Shown: positions 10,711-23,720, counted from the first letter of the stretch. The stretch: DNA of 64,000 nucleotides from Eucalyptus grandis (GCF_016545825.1 NC_052613.1:3348001-3412000), one strand, 5' to 3'. Numbers and translations are program-made. Notes: generated from the letters alone by a model not told the origin.

Positions 10711-13700
10711 CTTCAAGACCATCACTATCAAAGCGCTCCTTTACACAGGGGTTTTCATGAGTTTTACTTGTTTTTATAATTTCATGTTTCTCATCTTGTC
10801 TAGTGTGCTATTGTTGTATTTTCCATTCAAGTACTCTAATGTACAATTCTAATATTTTGTTTTGAGAGCATGAGGCAGTACTCCAAACCTGCCCGATGAT
10901 GCTATCCAACCATGAAAATTTATCATCCAAGAAGAATACTGAGGGCTGGGCTTCCTCATGCTTTCTTCCCCCCAAAGATATATACTTTTGAAAACAAAAA
11001 AATGTTTTATTGCCAAAACTTTTGTCAAAACAAGATTATTAAATTATCTTTGTCTTTCTAACTCACTCACTTCATGTCTCAGAAGATCATTCCCGTCCCA
11101 TTTGACTTAGTGTGACAGGGGGCATTTGAAGCAAGCACATTAGGTGAACTCGCCAAATTCAAAGACACCCTGCCAAGAAGACAGTGGGGCAAATAAAAGA
11201 TCATCATACACCAAAAGAGGGTAAGTCTCATTCTCTTAATATAATTTAGAAATGATGTCACTTCTCTTCTATTCAGGAAACGAAAAATAGGACATAATAG
11301 GTACAGGCATACGGTTGGAATCAAGCCGTTCCCAAGAGTTCTATACACTCCACCTTGCTCCTGCCCAACTCCTTCACAAGCCAGAGCAATATCCTTTCCC
11401 CACAATGTGCCTGAGCAACCAGATGTTGTGGTTTCATCAACGGGACTTCCAGCTTCGACAAGCCCAAAAGCACAAGGAAGGGATCTTTTCTCTTTCTTTA
11501 AATTGGCTCTTTTGTCAACAGAGAAGAAATCCCAGACAGATGAAGCGGTCTCTAGCCCCTATTCAAAATGAGGACCTGGAAACCTGACTTCCTATTCAGA
11601 CGCATGCTCTCGCAAGAAGTAATTGCCATCAGAGAATTTGAGGTTTTGATTGTCCATCTCAAATTCCATAGAAGCTTGAAGTACATGACTTTGCTCAATG
11701 CTGCTATAGTCAAAGACAGAAGAAAAATTCCACAGAAGGAAGGCGTTGAAGATGAATCAACGACCAACAATCATGCATACATGGTCACAAATGAGGAAGG
11801 CCAATTGAAGGAAACATTAAACTATGCCAAGATAAAGAGGCCATCATTGACATTCAAATATCTTTAGGAGTCAGCAAATACAAACTTTGGAGAAGAGTAA
11901 TTTGGTATCGTTTCCAATACTCCCAACTCTTTGAAAAATTCGCTTTTGACGTATTTTCCCTATTGACAGGAAACATTGGGAATCAAAAACCAAACTTGAT
12001 GGTCAATATTGGCCAAGTGAGGTCCATGGAAATGACCTACATCAAATTTACCTGGCTTCGTGTAAAAAGACATGTCATCCAAGAGCCAATTCAGAGAATA
12101 ATTGACCTAACAAAACAAGGGACATAGGATTTCGTGTCCCCCTTCTCACTTTAGGTTCATCCAATCATCTGCAAACCAGTGAAGGGTAAAGTTGTATCGA
12201 TTCCAGTTATTCGACTCTTGAAAGAGTTCATGACTAACACATTCCCTCTTGATTGTTGCAGGAGCACCTAACTGTCAAAAGCAAGGATAACAAATCAATG
12301 AGAGGCATGACAAACTCTCCTAAACGAAGTGACGCCCTGAGTAATCGCCAAAGCAAATGACAGAAAATCCTCAGGCCTCAACTCACATTTGATTTTGGCC
12401 AAACTAATTGATCTACTTGTACATCTCCTCCTCTACAGGGGCAAAAGCAGAGATGCCCGATCAAATTCCCAATCCTTGGCTGATTATTCACGTGTCATGT
12501 CCCTAATCAATATGAGCAATCTATCGACACTCATTTGTGAATAACCTTCGTAAATAACTCTTTTGATATTCAAATTTCAACACATTTGTGAATACCATTT
12601 CACCAAGCAAACACCCTTAAAGCTGTTAATAAGTTTTTCTTGAGTAAAAACTATTCATTTTGAAAGTACAAACTCTTTCGCATCATACACTACATGCCTT
12701 CTTCCAAGTGAATTTTGCGTGATGATTTTGTCTGTCTAAATCTTTGATTCTACTAAGGATTATTAGAATAGACAGCTAAGTGAAGAATACAAGATTAATT
12801 GAGCATGCTGGATGAGGCATGTTAGAATGATGACAGGCAAGCTATATCCTACACACAGTCTCCCATCTATACACTTGCGAGATGAGTGCAGAAGATTCCA
12901 TGACTACAAGGTAAAGAGTTCTCTCGCGAATGGTACGATAACCAAAACAGTGAGAGGCATTTCATTGCTCACCCCATTAAGCCTCATACACTAGTGAAGC
13001 TTCTCTCATATCCCTGTCAAAGAACCACCCCACACTAGGGCAAGTCGAAAACAAGTCAACATCACAAGGTGAGAAAGGGGATAGAAATTTTCTTACTTGC
13101 ACTTGCATCAATCTTCGAGTGTCTTTATTGCATATGAACACTCGCGTTAATTTAAGTGCCCTGGAGTCATGAAGAGCAATTCTTTCTTTACGCACTTGTA
13201 TTCATTGTACAACCCAAGTAAGTTTGTAATTTTACCCTCACATCAAGACAAAACAGAAGTTATTATAGCCTGAGCGCCAGTTGAAGATGAAGACTCAAGA
13301 GTCTAATAACAGTGCTTCGATTAAGCTTGACAAGATCAGCTCTCAAGCAACAAAAATGAAAAAAGCAGAGGCATAAAAAAGCAGTGTACCTGGTAAAAGC
13401 AAGGTCAATGCCCATATTTGAAGAACTGGAATAAAAAATAAGGGCATGAAAAAGCAGTGTGCCTGGAATGCCCCCCAGTAAAAAATGCAGCCAAGAAAAT
13501 GTTAATGTTGTGGTCCATAGAACCTCCATTTGATAGTGAGAAGAAAGACTGGTGACAAATGCCAAGGCAATCACCAGCTCTACCTTTTTACACATGAATC
13601 AAGCCTACGTTGCATCCCATTGTAAAAGTCTCTTCAGACTAGGGGCACTTCAATTAACGTAAGATTTCATATGTCTATAAGCATCGCTCGAAGAAGTATG

Positions 13701-14200
13701 AGCAAGATTACTCTATCTCTTTTCGTAGGGTTCTTGACTTGTAAACCCGGATATGATCGTGCAACATTTTTTGTCCATCAGCTTCAACCTTGATGGTCCC
13801 CTTCGATGAGCCACTGACCAAGACTTCATCACAGTTTCAACAAATACCTCTCACATTGGTAAAGTCGTACCGTTTGCAAGAATACTCAGACCCTTGCTGA
13901 CATGATGACAGTGAGATAGTGTGGTCCTTATAAATCCTGCATCAATGGTCAGGATAGCCTTTTCCATGAGAGTGAGCGGAAAGTCCTTTCGCATCGAAAG
14001 TCCCTCATCTGGCATGCTCAAGACATCTACATTTGGAATGAAGGTTGTCTTTCAAAATTTTCCCCGGTGGAACTCAGATGATGCAAAACCGACAAAATTA
14101 TCATGCATTAATCCCATTTGAACTCATGAATTTTCAGCATGAACAATCATGTGTCCATATTATACAAATAGCAGACATACTCTCAGAGATAAGAGATATT
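10711..14200 (+). other. Retrotransposon internal region lacking pol
   Basis: In an autonomous element this is where protease, RT, RNase H and integrase would lie. I see only short, unrelated open frames (for example 11568-11867) and none of the expected motifs (DTG/DSG, YxDD, HHCC, DDE). The DNA is not low complexity, so it is either unrelated filler or pol decayed beyond recognition. Confidence 0.6.
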
Positions 14201-14225
14201 GCCAGGTAAGCATATCCCTGTCCCC

Positions 14226-14640
14226 ATTTGTCTTAAAGTACCTATCACTGTCCAGGTACTCTCTTCTTGACACTCGACCTATTCGAGGTGCCCCCAGAGT
14301 ATTGATACTTGTGACTGACCAAGTATCCATTTATCGTTGAATGCCTACTACTGTCTAGGTATCCCTATTGTCTTTGAGTACCAGCCACCGTTCGAATACT
14401 CCCCTTTCCTGACACTCGACTTGTTCGAGTTGTCCCCAGAGTATTGATACTTGTGACTGACCAAGTATCCATTTATCGTTGAATGCCTACTGCTGTCTAA
14501 GTATCCCTATTGTCTTTGAGTACCAGCCACCGTTCGGATACTCCCATTTCCTGACACTCGACCTGTTCGAGTTATCCCCAGAGTATTGATACTTGTGACT
14601 GACCAAGTATCTCTTGAAATACATACTGCTGTTTAGGTAT
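14226..14640 (+). repeat. 142-bp tandem repeat, about three units
   Basis: The segment beginning ATTGATACTTGTGACTGACC recurs at 14301, 14443 and 14585, an exact 142-bp spacing. Units also share ACACTCGAC(C/T)TGTTCGAG and GTACCAGCCACCGTTCG. Degenerate pieces of the same vocabulary (CAGGTA, CAAGTAT) continue to about 14900. Confidence 0.85.
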
Positions 14641-14944
14641 CCCCATATCGTTAAGTATCCACCGTTGTCCAGGTACTTCCTTTTTATGACACCCAGCTTG
14701 CCCAAGTTGTCCCCAAATAATAGTAGTTGTTCACGCATTCCACTGCTTTGTGTGCTTGCGCCTACCCAGGTATGCTTTCTTACACTTGGACCAACTGAGT
14801 GGTCCCAGGTTGTATCATTAAATACTTGTGTTTATCCAAGTATTTCAGTACTTTGTACACCTGTGGCTATCTAGGTGTTCCACCCCTTTTAAGTGCCTGC
14901 GGCCATCCAGGTAAGCCTCATGCTACATTCAAGTTTATGTTACC

Positions 14945-16010
14945 AGGAGGTGAGAAACCTTCATGAATATGCGGGGCACGTCCTTGATATTCCCATTACC
15001 AGGAGGTGAGAGACCTTCACGAATATCTCAGGTACGCCCTCGATATTCCTAATTACCCGGAGGTGAGAGACCTTTATGAATATCCCAGGTACGTCCTCGA
15101 TATTCCCAACTACCAGGAGGTGAGAGACCTTCACGAATATCCCAGGTACACCCTCGATATTCCCAATTACTAGGAGGTGAGAGACCTTCATGAATATGCG
15201 AGGCACATCCTCAATATTCCCAATTGCCAGGAGGTGAGAGACCTTCACGAATATCTCAGGTATGCCCTCGATATTCCCCTTTACCAGGAGGTGAGAGACC
15301 TTCATGAATATCCAAGGTACGTCCTCGATATTCCAATTACTAGGAGGTGAGAGACCTTCATGAATATGCGAGGCACATCCTCAATATTCCCAATTGCCAG
15401 GAGGTGAGAGACCTTCACGAATATCTCAGGTATGCCCTCGATATTCCCATTTACCAGGAGGTGAGAGACCTTCATGAATATCCAAGGTACGTCCTCGATA
15501 TTCCAATTACCAGGAGGTGAGAGACCTTCATGAATATGCGAGGCACATCCTCAATATTCCCAATTACTAGGAGGTGAGAGACCTTCACGAATATCTCAGG
15601 TATGCCCTCAATATTCCCAATTACCAGGTGAGAGACCTTCACGAATATCTCAGGTACGCCCTCGATTTCCAATTTACCAGAAGGTGAGAGACCTTCATGA
15701 ATATGCGAGGCACGTCCTCAATATTCCCACTACCAGAAGGTGAGAGACCTTCATGAATATCCGAGGTACGTCCTCGATATTCCCAATTACCAGGAGGTGA
15801 GAGACCTTCACAAATATGCGGGGCACACCCTCGATATTCCCATTTACCAGGAGGTGAGAGACCTTCATGAATATGCGAGGCACATCCTCGATATTCCAAC
15901 TACTAGGAGGTGAGAGACCTTCACGAATATCCCAGGTACACCCTCGATATTTCCCAATTGCCGGAAGGTGGGACACCTTCACAAATATCCAAGGTATGTT
16001 CTCAAATATT
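14945..16010 (+). repeat. 57-bp tandem array, about 19 units
   Basis: Each unit has the core AGGAGGTGAGAGACCTTCA, then a GAATAT segment, then (C/T)CCTC(G/A)ATATTCCCA. I count about 19 cores between 14949 and 15970, the last degenerate. Three-unit blocks (~171 bp) are nearly identical around 15167-15337 and 15338-15508, so higher-order amplification has happened. Since 57 is a multiple of three, the minus strand stays open over several units (19-residue repeats such as FVKVSHLLV). I treat this as a by-product, not a gene. Confidence 0.9.
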
Positions 16011-16029
16011 TCCAATTATCAAGTACCCC

Positions 16030-17640
16030 TTCGATACTTGTGAATGACCAAGTATCCCCCAAGAATTCATACTTGTGATCATCCAAGTACCCCTTCAATG
16101 CCTATGGTCAGCCAAATACCCATTTTGACGCCTGCAAAGGCCCAAATACCCTTCAGGTTGGTACTTGTGAATATCCAGGTACTCTTTGATATGCTTATGA
16201 ATGTCCAAGTATCTTCAAGAATCGATGCCCTGAGAAAGGTCGGCGCATGCTCCCGAGAAAAGTCGGGTACCAGTTGTTGTCTTTGACAAAGGTCAGACAC
16301 CCCCACAAAATAGATGCCCTGAGAAAGGTTGGTGCATCTCCCGAGAAAGGTCGGGTACCAACTGGTGCCCTCGATACAAATCAGGCACCCACAAATGAGA
16401 TGCCCTGAGAAAGGTCAGTGCATCTCCCGTCAAGGCGACCGAAGAAAGGTTCGGGTCCTAGACAAATCATTGATTGTTTTAATAGGCGACCGAAGAATGG
16501 TTCGGGTCCTGAAGAAGCAATTTCCCGTCACGGCAACCGAAGAATGGTTTGGGTCCGAGACAAACCACCGATTACTCCAAAAGGCGACCGAAGAATGGTT
16601 CGGGTCCGGAGAAGCGATCTCCCGTCAAGGCGACCGAAGAAAGGTTCGGGTCCTAGACAAATCATTGATTGTTTTAACAGGCGACCGAAGAATGGTTCGG
16701 GTCCGAGACAAACCACTAATTACTCCAATAGGCGACCGAAGAATAGTTCGGGTCCTGGAGGAGCAGTCTCCCGTCAAGGCGACCGAAGAAAGGTTCGGGT
16801 CCTAGACAAATCATTGATTGTTTTAACAGGCAACCGAAGAATGGTTCAGATCTGGAGAAGCAATTTTCCCACTCCAATAGGCGACCGAAGAATGGTTCGG
16901 GTCCTGGAGGAGCATCTCCCGTCAAGGCGACCGAAGAAAGGTTCGGGTCCTAGACAAATCATTGATTGTTTTAACAGGTGACCGAAGAATGGTTCGGGTC
17001 CGAGACAAACCACTGATTACTCCAAAAGGCGACCGAAAAATGGTTCGGGTCTTGGAGGAGCAGTCTCCCGTCAAGGCGACCGAAGAAAGGTTCGGGTCCT
17101 AGACAAATCATTGATTGTTTTAACAGGCGACCGAAGAATGGTTCGAGTCCTGAAGAAGCAATTTCCCGTCACGGCGACCGAAGAATGGTTCGGGTCCGAG
17201 ACAAACCACTGATTACTCCAATAGGGCGGCGAAGAATGGTTCGGGTCCGGAGGACAAACCATTGATTTTTTAACCGTCAAGGGAGACCGAAGAAAGGTTC
17301 GGGTCCTAGACAAACCATTGATTGTTTTAACGAAGAATGGTTAGGGCGACCGAAGAATGGTTTGGGTCTTGGAGGAATGGCGATCTCCCGTCAAGGCGAC
17401 CGAAGAAAGGTTCGGGTCCTAGACAAACCATTGATTGTTTTAACAGGCGACCGAAGAATGGTCCGGGTCCTGGAGAAGCAATTTCCCTTCACGGCAACCG
17501 AAGAATGGTTTGGGTCCGAGACAAACCACTGATTGCTCCAACAGGTGACCGAAGAAAGGTTCGGGTCCTAGATACATCATTGATTGTTTTAACAGGCGAC
17601 CGAAAAAATGTTCGAGCCCTGGAAAAGCAACCTCCTCACA
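16030..17640 (+). repeat. Higher-order tandem array with CGACCGAAGAA core
   Basis: From about 16030 come short repeats (CAAGTATCC, then GATGCCCTGAGAAAGGTC). From about 16433 the core GCGACCGAAGAA(A/T)GGTTCGG recurs roughly two dozen times with spacings of about 35-65 bp. Several spacer types alternate (CTAGACAAATCATTGATTGT, GAGACAAACCACTGATTACT, CTGGAGGAGCAGTCTCCCGT), giving a composite unit near 150 bp. Arrays in this place, before the PPT, are common in Tat/Ogre-type elements. Confidence 0.88.
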
Positions 17641-17874
17641 TCACCAGGTAAGATGACGCATTGATACTTGCCAAACTCGGGGTTCACACCCTATCTCACT
17701 CACTCTTAGTAAGTAACTACAGGTATCTTCTTATCTGTCTTAGTATATGTAATGTTGCATTGCCCTTTTTGCATAGAATAATAGGTTCCAAATAAAATAT
17801 AATCTACTACGCATGCACAGATAAAATTTAGGCATCAGTTTGTCTTTGAATGCAACCTCTGCGAGCTCACCTTC

Positions 17875-17887
17875 AAAGAGGGGCAGC
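17875..17887 (+). other. Polypurine tract
   Basis: AAAGAGGGGCAGC lies directly before the 3' LTR TG. It is the expected site of plus-strand priming. Confidence 0.75.
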
Positions 17888-19761
17888 TGTTGACGCCTAA
17901 AATTATTTGTTTTTAATTAGGTTTTCTTTTATTTTATCTTTTTAGAAAAGCGGAAGAAAAAAAAAAAAAAAAAAAAGAAGCAAAGCCCTCGAATGGGCCC
18001 TTCGGCCCATTTCGCCTTTAGCCCGGCCCCACCGTCGTCTCCTTCCTCGCGCCCTCTATAGCACACGCAAGAGAGGACGCAGCGCCGGAGAGGCAGGTGG
18101 ACGGGTGACCCACGTGGGAGGGACGGCGGTGGCGTCGGATGGGACGGAGTTCGGCGGCGGAGGGCGTTGGCGCACGGGGACGGCGGTGAAGCGTGATGGC
18201 GGCCTATAAATGGGCCCCCGTTTCCGTCGTCGTCGGGCACGGCGAGAACGATCGAAGGCTGCAAAGCCGAGCTCCCGCGCTAAGAGACTATAAGGGGAGC
18301 CGAGGGGGCAAGCCCAGATCCGAAGGCTCGCGGCCGAAGAGGGAGGGGGGGCGGAGACGGAGGGAGACACAGAGGGAGACAGAGAGAGAGAGAGAAGCTA
18401 GCTGAGGCTTGGGGTCCCCTCAGAGACTTCGGGGAGCTCGAGCTCAGGCCGGCCGTGGTGTGGTGAGCTCGGAGGGGTCCCCGAGAGACTTTCGGGGAGC
18501 TTGACGAGCGACCCGAGAGAGAGAGAGTGTTTCGGCGAGATTTGACCAAGCTCGGGTCTCGCCGCCGCCGTCGTCGCTCGCCGTTTCTCCACCGTCGTGA
18601 ACCGCCCTCCCCGTCGCCGTCCCCGTTCGAGAGAAGGTAAAAAAAAGCGTCATCGTTCATCGTTGCCATCGCCGCCGTTGCCACCTTCGCCGTTGCCGCC
18701 TTCGTCGTCGCCGCCAAACACCTCGGTTCCCCCCTCCCCTTCGGCGCCGCGGATTCGGAAACCCTAGGGTTTGCAATTTTCCGGGTCGTCGAATCGGATC
18801 CGGGCCTCGGAGCCGGGTAGGGTTTCGCGAAATTTCGGGGCGGCGGGAAGCGGGTCGACGAGCCGGGTCGTAGAGCGGGTTGTCGGGCCGGATCATCGGG
18901 TCGGGCGGGAGTCTCCAAACGCCCGGCCACGGCATCATAAAAAAAAAAAAAAAAAAAAAAAAAAATCGGGTCGACCCACGAGCCCGTCCGCATTTGGGGG
19001 CTGGCGGGTCGGACCCAACCGCGGATTATTTCCGATAAAATAAATATATTTTATAATATTTTTAAATAAATAATAAATAATAAATAATAAATAATTTATT
19101 TAAAAAAAAATCAAAAATAATTTATTTTCGAAAAAACATAAAAAAATGTTTTAATTTCCAGAAAATCGAAAAATATTTAAAAAATATTTAAAAATATTTT
19201 ATTTTCCGAAAAATAAAAAAAAAAATAAAAAATATTCCATATTTTTCAAAAAATGCCAAAATTCAAAAAAGCCAAAAAAATTCAGAAAAAAAAAAAATTC
19301 AGAAAAAGCCAAAAAGACTTGTATTTTTCCAAAAAAAAAAAAAACCAAAAAATCCTTTTATGTCCAAAAAATTAGAAAATGACTCAAAAAAATGTTTTTC
19401 CTCCCAAAAATGTATGGAAAATCCCCCGAGCATCCAAAAAGCCTTAGGGTTTAAACAAGATTAGGTACCGAAATGGCATTAGTGATTAACTAGTGTAATC
19501 AAGTTCCCGATCCTAATTTCTCTGGTTGCGCAGGAGTGAGTATTTCTCCCGATACTTCATTTGGGTTTCTAATCAACCCACCCCAAATCGATTAGTGGCG
19601 ACTCCAATTTAAAAATTGATTTACAGGTTAAAAACTTGAATCATTAAGTCGTGAATTGATGGACTTGGGAGAGTCCGGGCTTAACCAATTTCAGCCGAGC
19701 CATTAGCCTCCTTAGGGGTTCGTACCCGATCGCGGGCGCCGAAATAAAAGAGGTCGCGACA
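17888..19761 (+). repeat. 3' LTR
   Basis: Matches the 5' LTR from TGTTGACGCC to GGTCGCGACA. It is ~70 bp longer because of expanded A-runs (for example near 18940-18965) and indels. The two LTRs differ at many sites, so the insertion is not recent. Confidence 0.92.
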
Positions 19762-19766
19762 ATTAC

Positions 19767-22700
19767 AATATTAGAGCTTTATAATTCACTAGACTGATGA
19801 GAATACGTGAACTTAACGACATGCGTGTCAAATATTGGTATATGTGAATTGAATAGCCGAAATTGGGGGAAGAAAAAGATTGCATGTGGATTTCATTTAT
19901 GAGCCGCAAGCGTGAAAAGGTTTCTTTTGTCGTCTTCTACTCATCTCTGTAGGTGTCTTCTACTCACCTCTGTAGGTTGGACTTTTGGACTTGGGAAATA
20001 AATGGAGGAAAGTGGACGGTGGCCCATTTGCGTTAAATGTTGAAGCATGCAAGGATGGGTGTGGAGCTGTTTCGGTCTTCCCTAAATTAATGTGTTCCCT
20101 TTCTTGTCTTTTGCCAAAACCATCGTTGTTGACTTTGAGAGAGAAAGAAATAGAAGAGGAAAGAAGGTCCTACGTTCATCCATCTTTTAATAAATGCACG
20201 CCCATAAATTATGGTGGGCTTTATTTGTGAAGACTTCCTTGTGCTGCAATAAATGATGGAGACTCTCTTTTGTATTATAAAAGAGAGATGTCCAACGGAG
20301 GAGCGTGCCACGGTCCCTTGGTGGCCGAGAGAGCACCAAAGTCCTTCGTAGCCGAGAGAAAGAGAGAACTCTGTGGTTGCACAGAGGAGTATGCAAAGGG
20401 TACGTCTCGTGAGAATTTTGTAACATCATCGATTTCAACCCTTATTTTGGTTCTTATTAGTAGACGAAGGATTGGTACGCTCGTGTCGAGACTAGACCAT
20501 GAGTTGACCCGAGGGTCAATCGTGAGCTAATTAGCCCTTTCGGGAATCGGCAACCGAATGATTGGTTATAGAATGTTCGATGATGGAAAAATTATTCAAC
20601 CATAAGGATTGGTTGTGGGATGATCACACACCGTGACGGACTGGTAGATGGTCATGACTCGATTCCACGCGGTCATTGTACTAGTTGTGGGTGATTCCAC
20701 CTAGTCGTTTGTACCGGTCATGGATGACCATGAATCATCCAATGTGACCTTGAGTCGAGGTGGATCGATCGATCCCACAAAATTACAAGAGAATCGAGAG
20801 CCGATGATAGATTGAATAAATTCAATGCAGTTCAGTTTTGTACTAGCCAAAAGTTGTGGCGTAAGGACCTAGACTGGCCTACTAACTGGCCAGAGGATCG
20901 CCTGACTAGCCCAAGGCTTGCCCTTGGTCAGACGTAAGCCCCTTTACACGATAAGGGAGAAGTCCAAACTCGGTTTCGCTAGTCAAGCTCAATTGCATCT
21001 GACTTCGTCTGATCATAGCTTAGGTGCGAACCTCAGGCCAATTAAGGTGGTCGATTGCGATCAAAATCGATTAATCTCCGCCCATTGAGATGGCCTTCAA
21101 AACTTAAATATTTTGCTTGGTACATTTAATGTCTTTGGCATGTAGCTAATTAATGCATGTTTTACTAAGAGGGACACATCGCACAAATTGTCTTACCCTT
21201 TAAAGTAATCATGAAGCTTTAGATTTTTGCACATTAAGAGAGGATAAGTTATGAGGCTATTAAGAAGACTTGGAGGCCAAGCTAGATTGGCCAACCTTCT
21301 TGAAAAACAAGAGTCAAAAGCATTAAACGAGGAGCATGTTTATGGAGGCATATGTGTCCCTATTAGATTAGGGTCGTCAATTCCTTATTTGGAGACTTGG
21401 AGGATAAGGTTATCCAACTATTAATGTTGCTTGACTCAAGGCCAAGTAAGGTGTCACCTCTCCCCAATTAAACTTGCCACCTTTACTTGATTTCCAATTT
21501 TTCAAAACTACTTAACCTTTATTTTCCAATTTTATAGAGCTTCTTATGGTTCGAATCTTGCAAAAATTCATCCTGAAATTTGTTTAAAACATCTCGATCT
21601 ACAGCTTACTTTAATTTTAGATTTTTCTAAGATGAAATGCTTGGGGCAAAAGCCCAATCATTTACTACCTAAAACTTATTCCATGTAGTAAAAATGGTGA
21701 TCAGGTTGCTTTCTCGAATTTTTATAAAATTTTCCCTTTCAAATTTGGACATATTTCCTTTACAAAAGTTTTAAAGACATGTTGGGCTCTAAGAGAATTT
21801 TCTTAATTTTGCAACCTAGCCTTTCAAGGGGAGAAACCATTTAGGAGTTGGCTTATATATTCTTGGGCCTAGATTTCTCTAATGCTTTTCTAGTACATTT
21901 TCTCTTTTATTTTTGAAAAGATATATTGTAGGCAACTTAAGTTTATTTTAAACTCTAATTACTAACATTGGGGAAGTGTTTATGCAGGTGCACAATCAAT
22001 GAAAATAACAAACAATAATCAAAAGTAATAAATAAATTGCAAGAAAGAAAAAGCTCAAATACTAAAAATTAATCTTATGCACTAAGTGTACTAAACCTAG
22101 CCTAATCATGATTCTACTACTAATTAACCATCCTAATTAATTCTCTTTGTGGGGTTTTCTTTATGTATGAAAACTAACTACTTGAAGTTCTAATCTAGAT
22201 TAAAAATGCATGATTTACTATTCTAATGACATGTGACATGACCCGATGTTAATGACAAGCAAAAGCTCATGTAGTTAATGACGTGGTATTGATGATATGG
22301 CACATATGAATGGCGTGGCATATGACAGAGCTTGACATGGCAGATAGTGATGTAGGCACAATGCAATTAATCCGATTATGACATGCATATGTTATTTTTG
22401 GTTTTTTAAATAAAAACTTGAAATTAAAAAATCATTAAACTAAACAGTAGGTGAAGATAGGCGAGGTTGGGATCTCAACCTTAGCTTTGAGGGACTCAAG
22501 CTCGTTCTCAAGAGACTCCTTCCCAGGGTCTTGAGCGTGGGAGCCAAAATCTTGCACTATGTTTTTAGGGACTCAGGCTTGGCCATTGAGGTCCCAATCC
22601 AGTTCAAGAATTTGGGTAAAAGTACTAGGGACTTGAGCATAAGGTGCTAGGGTCCCAAACATGCCACCACATAAGTGGGTGCCAAGGCTCCTAGCTCGTC

Positions 22701-23339
22701 CTCGTGGGACCTAATACTAAGCCCAGGACCTTAGGCCCCATACTTGGTACCACATCGCTAGTGCTCGAGTTGGCAGCGACTACACTTGAGTGTCTTGAGT
22801 ACAAGCTTGGTACCTTAGCTTTCAAGCCGTGGTTCTTCGAGGTCAAGTTTGAGAACCCGGCACCCATGACTAGGTTCTTGGTGAATGTGCCCCAGATCAT
22901 GATACCCAAGCCCAGGTCCTTCGGTTTTAGCACTATGTCTTTTGGTTTTAAGTAGTTTGGTTTTCCTCCTCGCCAAGAAGTGAACAAATTCCTTTTCTTC
23001 TTGTGGACAGAATTCTTTTTTCCCCCTCTTTTCGACTTTCAAAAAGAAAAAAGAAAAAAGAAAACATGAAGAAGATGCTATAAATATTATTTTGCTTTGC
23101 CAAGTTGAAAATGAAAAGTATATACACGTAATATATTTGTAAAATTATTGATGAATAAAGTGAGTTCAAGAACCAATATATTCATTGTTATTAGTATTGC
23201 ATCGAAAGAGTACGAGTGAATAGAATACTACGGTAATTGCACGAACGGATCATACTCAGAGTCAATATCTAAAAGAAAGAGAAATAATTTACAGGAATTA
23301 TTTGAGAAAGGAGAAATCCATGTGAAAAGCCCCTTGCTA
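19767..23339. other. Intergenic DNA, no gene recognised
   Basis: AT-rich with short open frames only. Around 20200-20300 a TATTATAAAAG box is followed by a GA-rich stretch, an arrangement like the promoter part of an old LTR, but I could not find its ends. From 22450 to 22930 words such as GGGACTCAAG and AGGTCCCAA recur loosely, suggesting a worn repeat. Nothing else is supportable. Confidence 0.45.
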
Positions 23340-23344
23340 ATCTA

Positions 23345-23424
23345 AAATGCACAAAACTCAATTTAAAATGCACAAAACTCAATTTAAAATGCACAAAGTC
23401 TCTCTCTCTCTCTCTCTCTCTCTC
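23345..23424. repeat. 21-bp triplicate plus (TC)n microsatellite
   Basis: Three near-perfect copies of a 21-bp unit (AATTTAAAATGCACAAAACT and variants) run directly into a ~13-repeat TC microsatellite at about 23399-23424. Confidence 0.8.
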
Positions 23425-23449
23425 AACCACGAACGTTCCGCGCGCACCG

Positions 23450-23720
23450 AAAGGGCCAAATAATCCTAAAGAATTCAACACGTAATTAGCAAGTAACTAC
23501 TAGTTATAAAGCGACTCAGTAGGAAAAATTATAAAAAAATAAAATAAAATGTGATGCACCTATTGAAGTATTCATCAAGATTTGACGAGTAACAAGTCGA
23601 TTATTCTTAGTTTACTTTAAGCAAATGGCATTGGCATCCCTTTAATTTGGACGTGCTATGAATGAGCGCATGCAAGAATTCATGCCTGCCAACTGCACTT
23701 GCTCAATGCACACAAAGATA
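23450..23720 (+). repeat. SRO duplicon upstream block A, copy 1
   Basis: Contains CTAGTTATAAAGCGA, the GTGATGCACCTATT motif, GGCAT..CTTTAATTTGGACG and AATTCATGCCTGCCAA in the same order as near 42000, 53830 and 61270. In the other full units this block lies 2-3 kb before an SRO gene. Here it is ~6 kb before the array because mobile elements sit between them. Confidence 0.7.

Larger units (their letters stand above)
4957..19761 (+). mobile_element. Complete non-autonomous LTR retrotransposon with gag (Tat/Ogre-like, TR-GAG type)
   Basis: Two LTRs begin with the same sequence (TGTTGACGCCTAAAATTATT) and end GTCGTGACA / GTCGCGACA. A PBS follows the first and a purine-rich tract precedes the second. 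The flanks are CTTAC (4952-4956) and ATTAC (19762-19766), a 5-bp target duplication with one mismatch. Order inside: leader, ORF1-like gene, gag, ~3.4 kb of sequence without pol, three tandem arrays, PPT. No aspartic protease, YxDD reverse transcriptase, RNase H or integrase motif was found. Known plant groups: Ogre/Tat Gypsy elements carry an extra ORF1 before gag and a PBS of this type; TR-GAG elements keep gag only. Placement in those groups is my inference. Mobilisation would need pol from a relative. Confidence 0.9.

Noticed and set aside
14961..16015. Repeat proteins on the minus strand (FVKVSHLL repeats)
   Set aside because: Explained by a tandem DNA unit whose length is a multiple of three; no start context and no conservation beyond the array.
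16418..16981. 187-codon frame in the CGACCGAAGAA array
   Set aside because: Repeat-driven frame (NGSGPRQ-type repeats); no gene evidence.
14941..17640. CRISPR-like array
   Set aside because: Plant nuclear context inside an LTR element; units are contiguous minisatellites without unique spacers.
18056..18993. A 237-codon minus-strand frame in the second LTR
   Set aside because: Not conserved in frame in the first LTR; composition bias only.
20200..20560. Solo LTR around the TATTATAAAAG box
   Set aside because: Promoter-like look only; no matching ends or target duplication found.
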